This document shows, piece by piece, positions 63,991-64,000 of a stretch of DNA of 64,000 nucleotides; the first letter of the stretch is position 1; every line of letters starts with the position of its first letter. The position numbers and the translations under genes are program-made. The notes beneath the pieces were generated by a model, which ran no database searches, had not been told where the DNA came from, and saw only the letters and a list, made by a program, of their open reading frames with translations. The stretch spans positions 32,312,501 through 32,376,500 of the forward strand of contig NC_091245.1 of the NCBI RefSeq assembly GCF_042477335.2, given 5' to 3'. This DNA is from Ovis canadensis. Lineage: Eukaryota > Chordata > Mammalia > Artiodactyla > Bovidae.

Positions 63991-64000
63991 TAGAAGGGTC

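Overview
This is nuclear DNA from a ruminant (a bovid such as cattle, sheep or goat; the sequence alone does not settle which). It carries many Bov-tA and Bov-A2 tRNA-derived SINEs, a degenerate BovB (RTE) LINE, ruminant L1 tails, and fragments of older mammalian repeats (MIR, L2, L1M). Protein-coding content is low and lies entirely in short exons with proper splice sites. Most open frames are chance or repeat-derived. Species, chromosome and expression cannot be read from the window.

Two genes are recognisable, both on the minus strand, in the order expected from other mammals. At the left (222-10567) are the first three coding exons of C8B, the complement component 8 beta chain. They encode the signal peptide, the propeptide with its R-x-x-R cleavage site, the first thrombospondin type-1 repeat and the start of the LDL-receptor class A module. 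The 5' flank at about 10570-10760 holds two identical FOXA-type motifs, and a cluster of HNF4-, HNF1-, FOXA- and C/EBP-like motifs lies about 2.4 kb upstream (12911-12982). Both fit a liver-expressed gene.

At the right (53916-58656) are the last three coding exons of DAB1, the Reelin-pathway adaptor Disabled-1. They encode about 256 residues of C-terminal tail. The stop codon is followed within 20 bases by candidate splice donors. A strong acceptor at 41284 starts a long candidate terminal exon (about 37875-41283) ending near an AATAAA signal, so the 3' UTR is probably on a separate exon about 12.6 kb downstream of the stop. If the last coding exon were skipped, this exon would be entered exactly in frame and give a different 14-residue C-terminus ending PLYAQINRCKK. 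This is the most interesting single observation.

The 27 kb between C8B and DAB1 (10761-37870), the C8B introns and the DAB1 introns are mostly repeats. Other points of note are a diverged inverted duplication in a DAB1 intron (59598-59807 and 60527-60728), a head-to-head Bov-A2 pair (17464-18053), an orphan signal-peptide-like exon in the last DAB1 intron (45972-46029), and an exon-like 129-base open stretch just beyond the DAB1 3' end (37706-37834). I saw no RNA gene, CRISPR array or intact autonomous transposon, and nothing I would call a new biological system.
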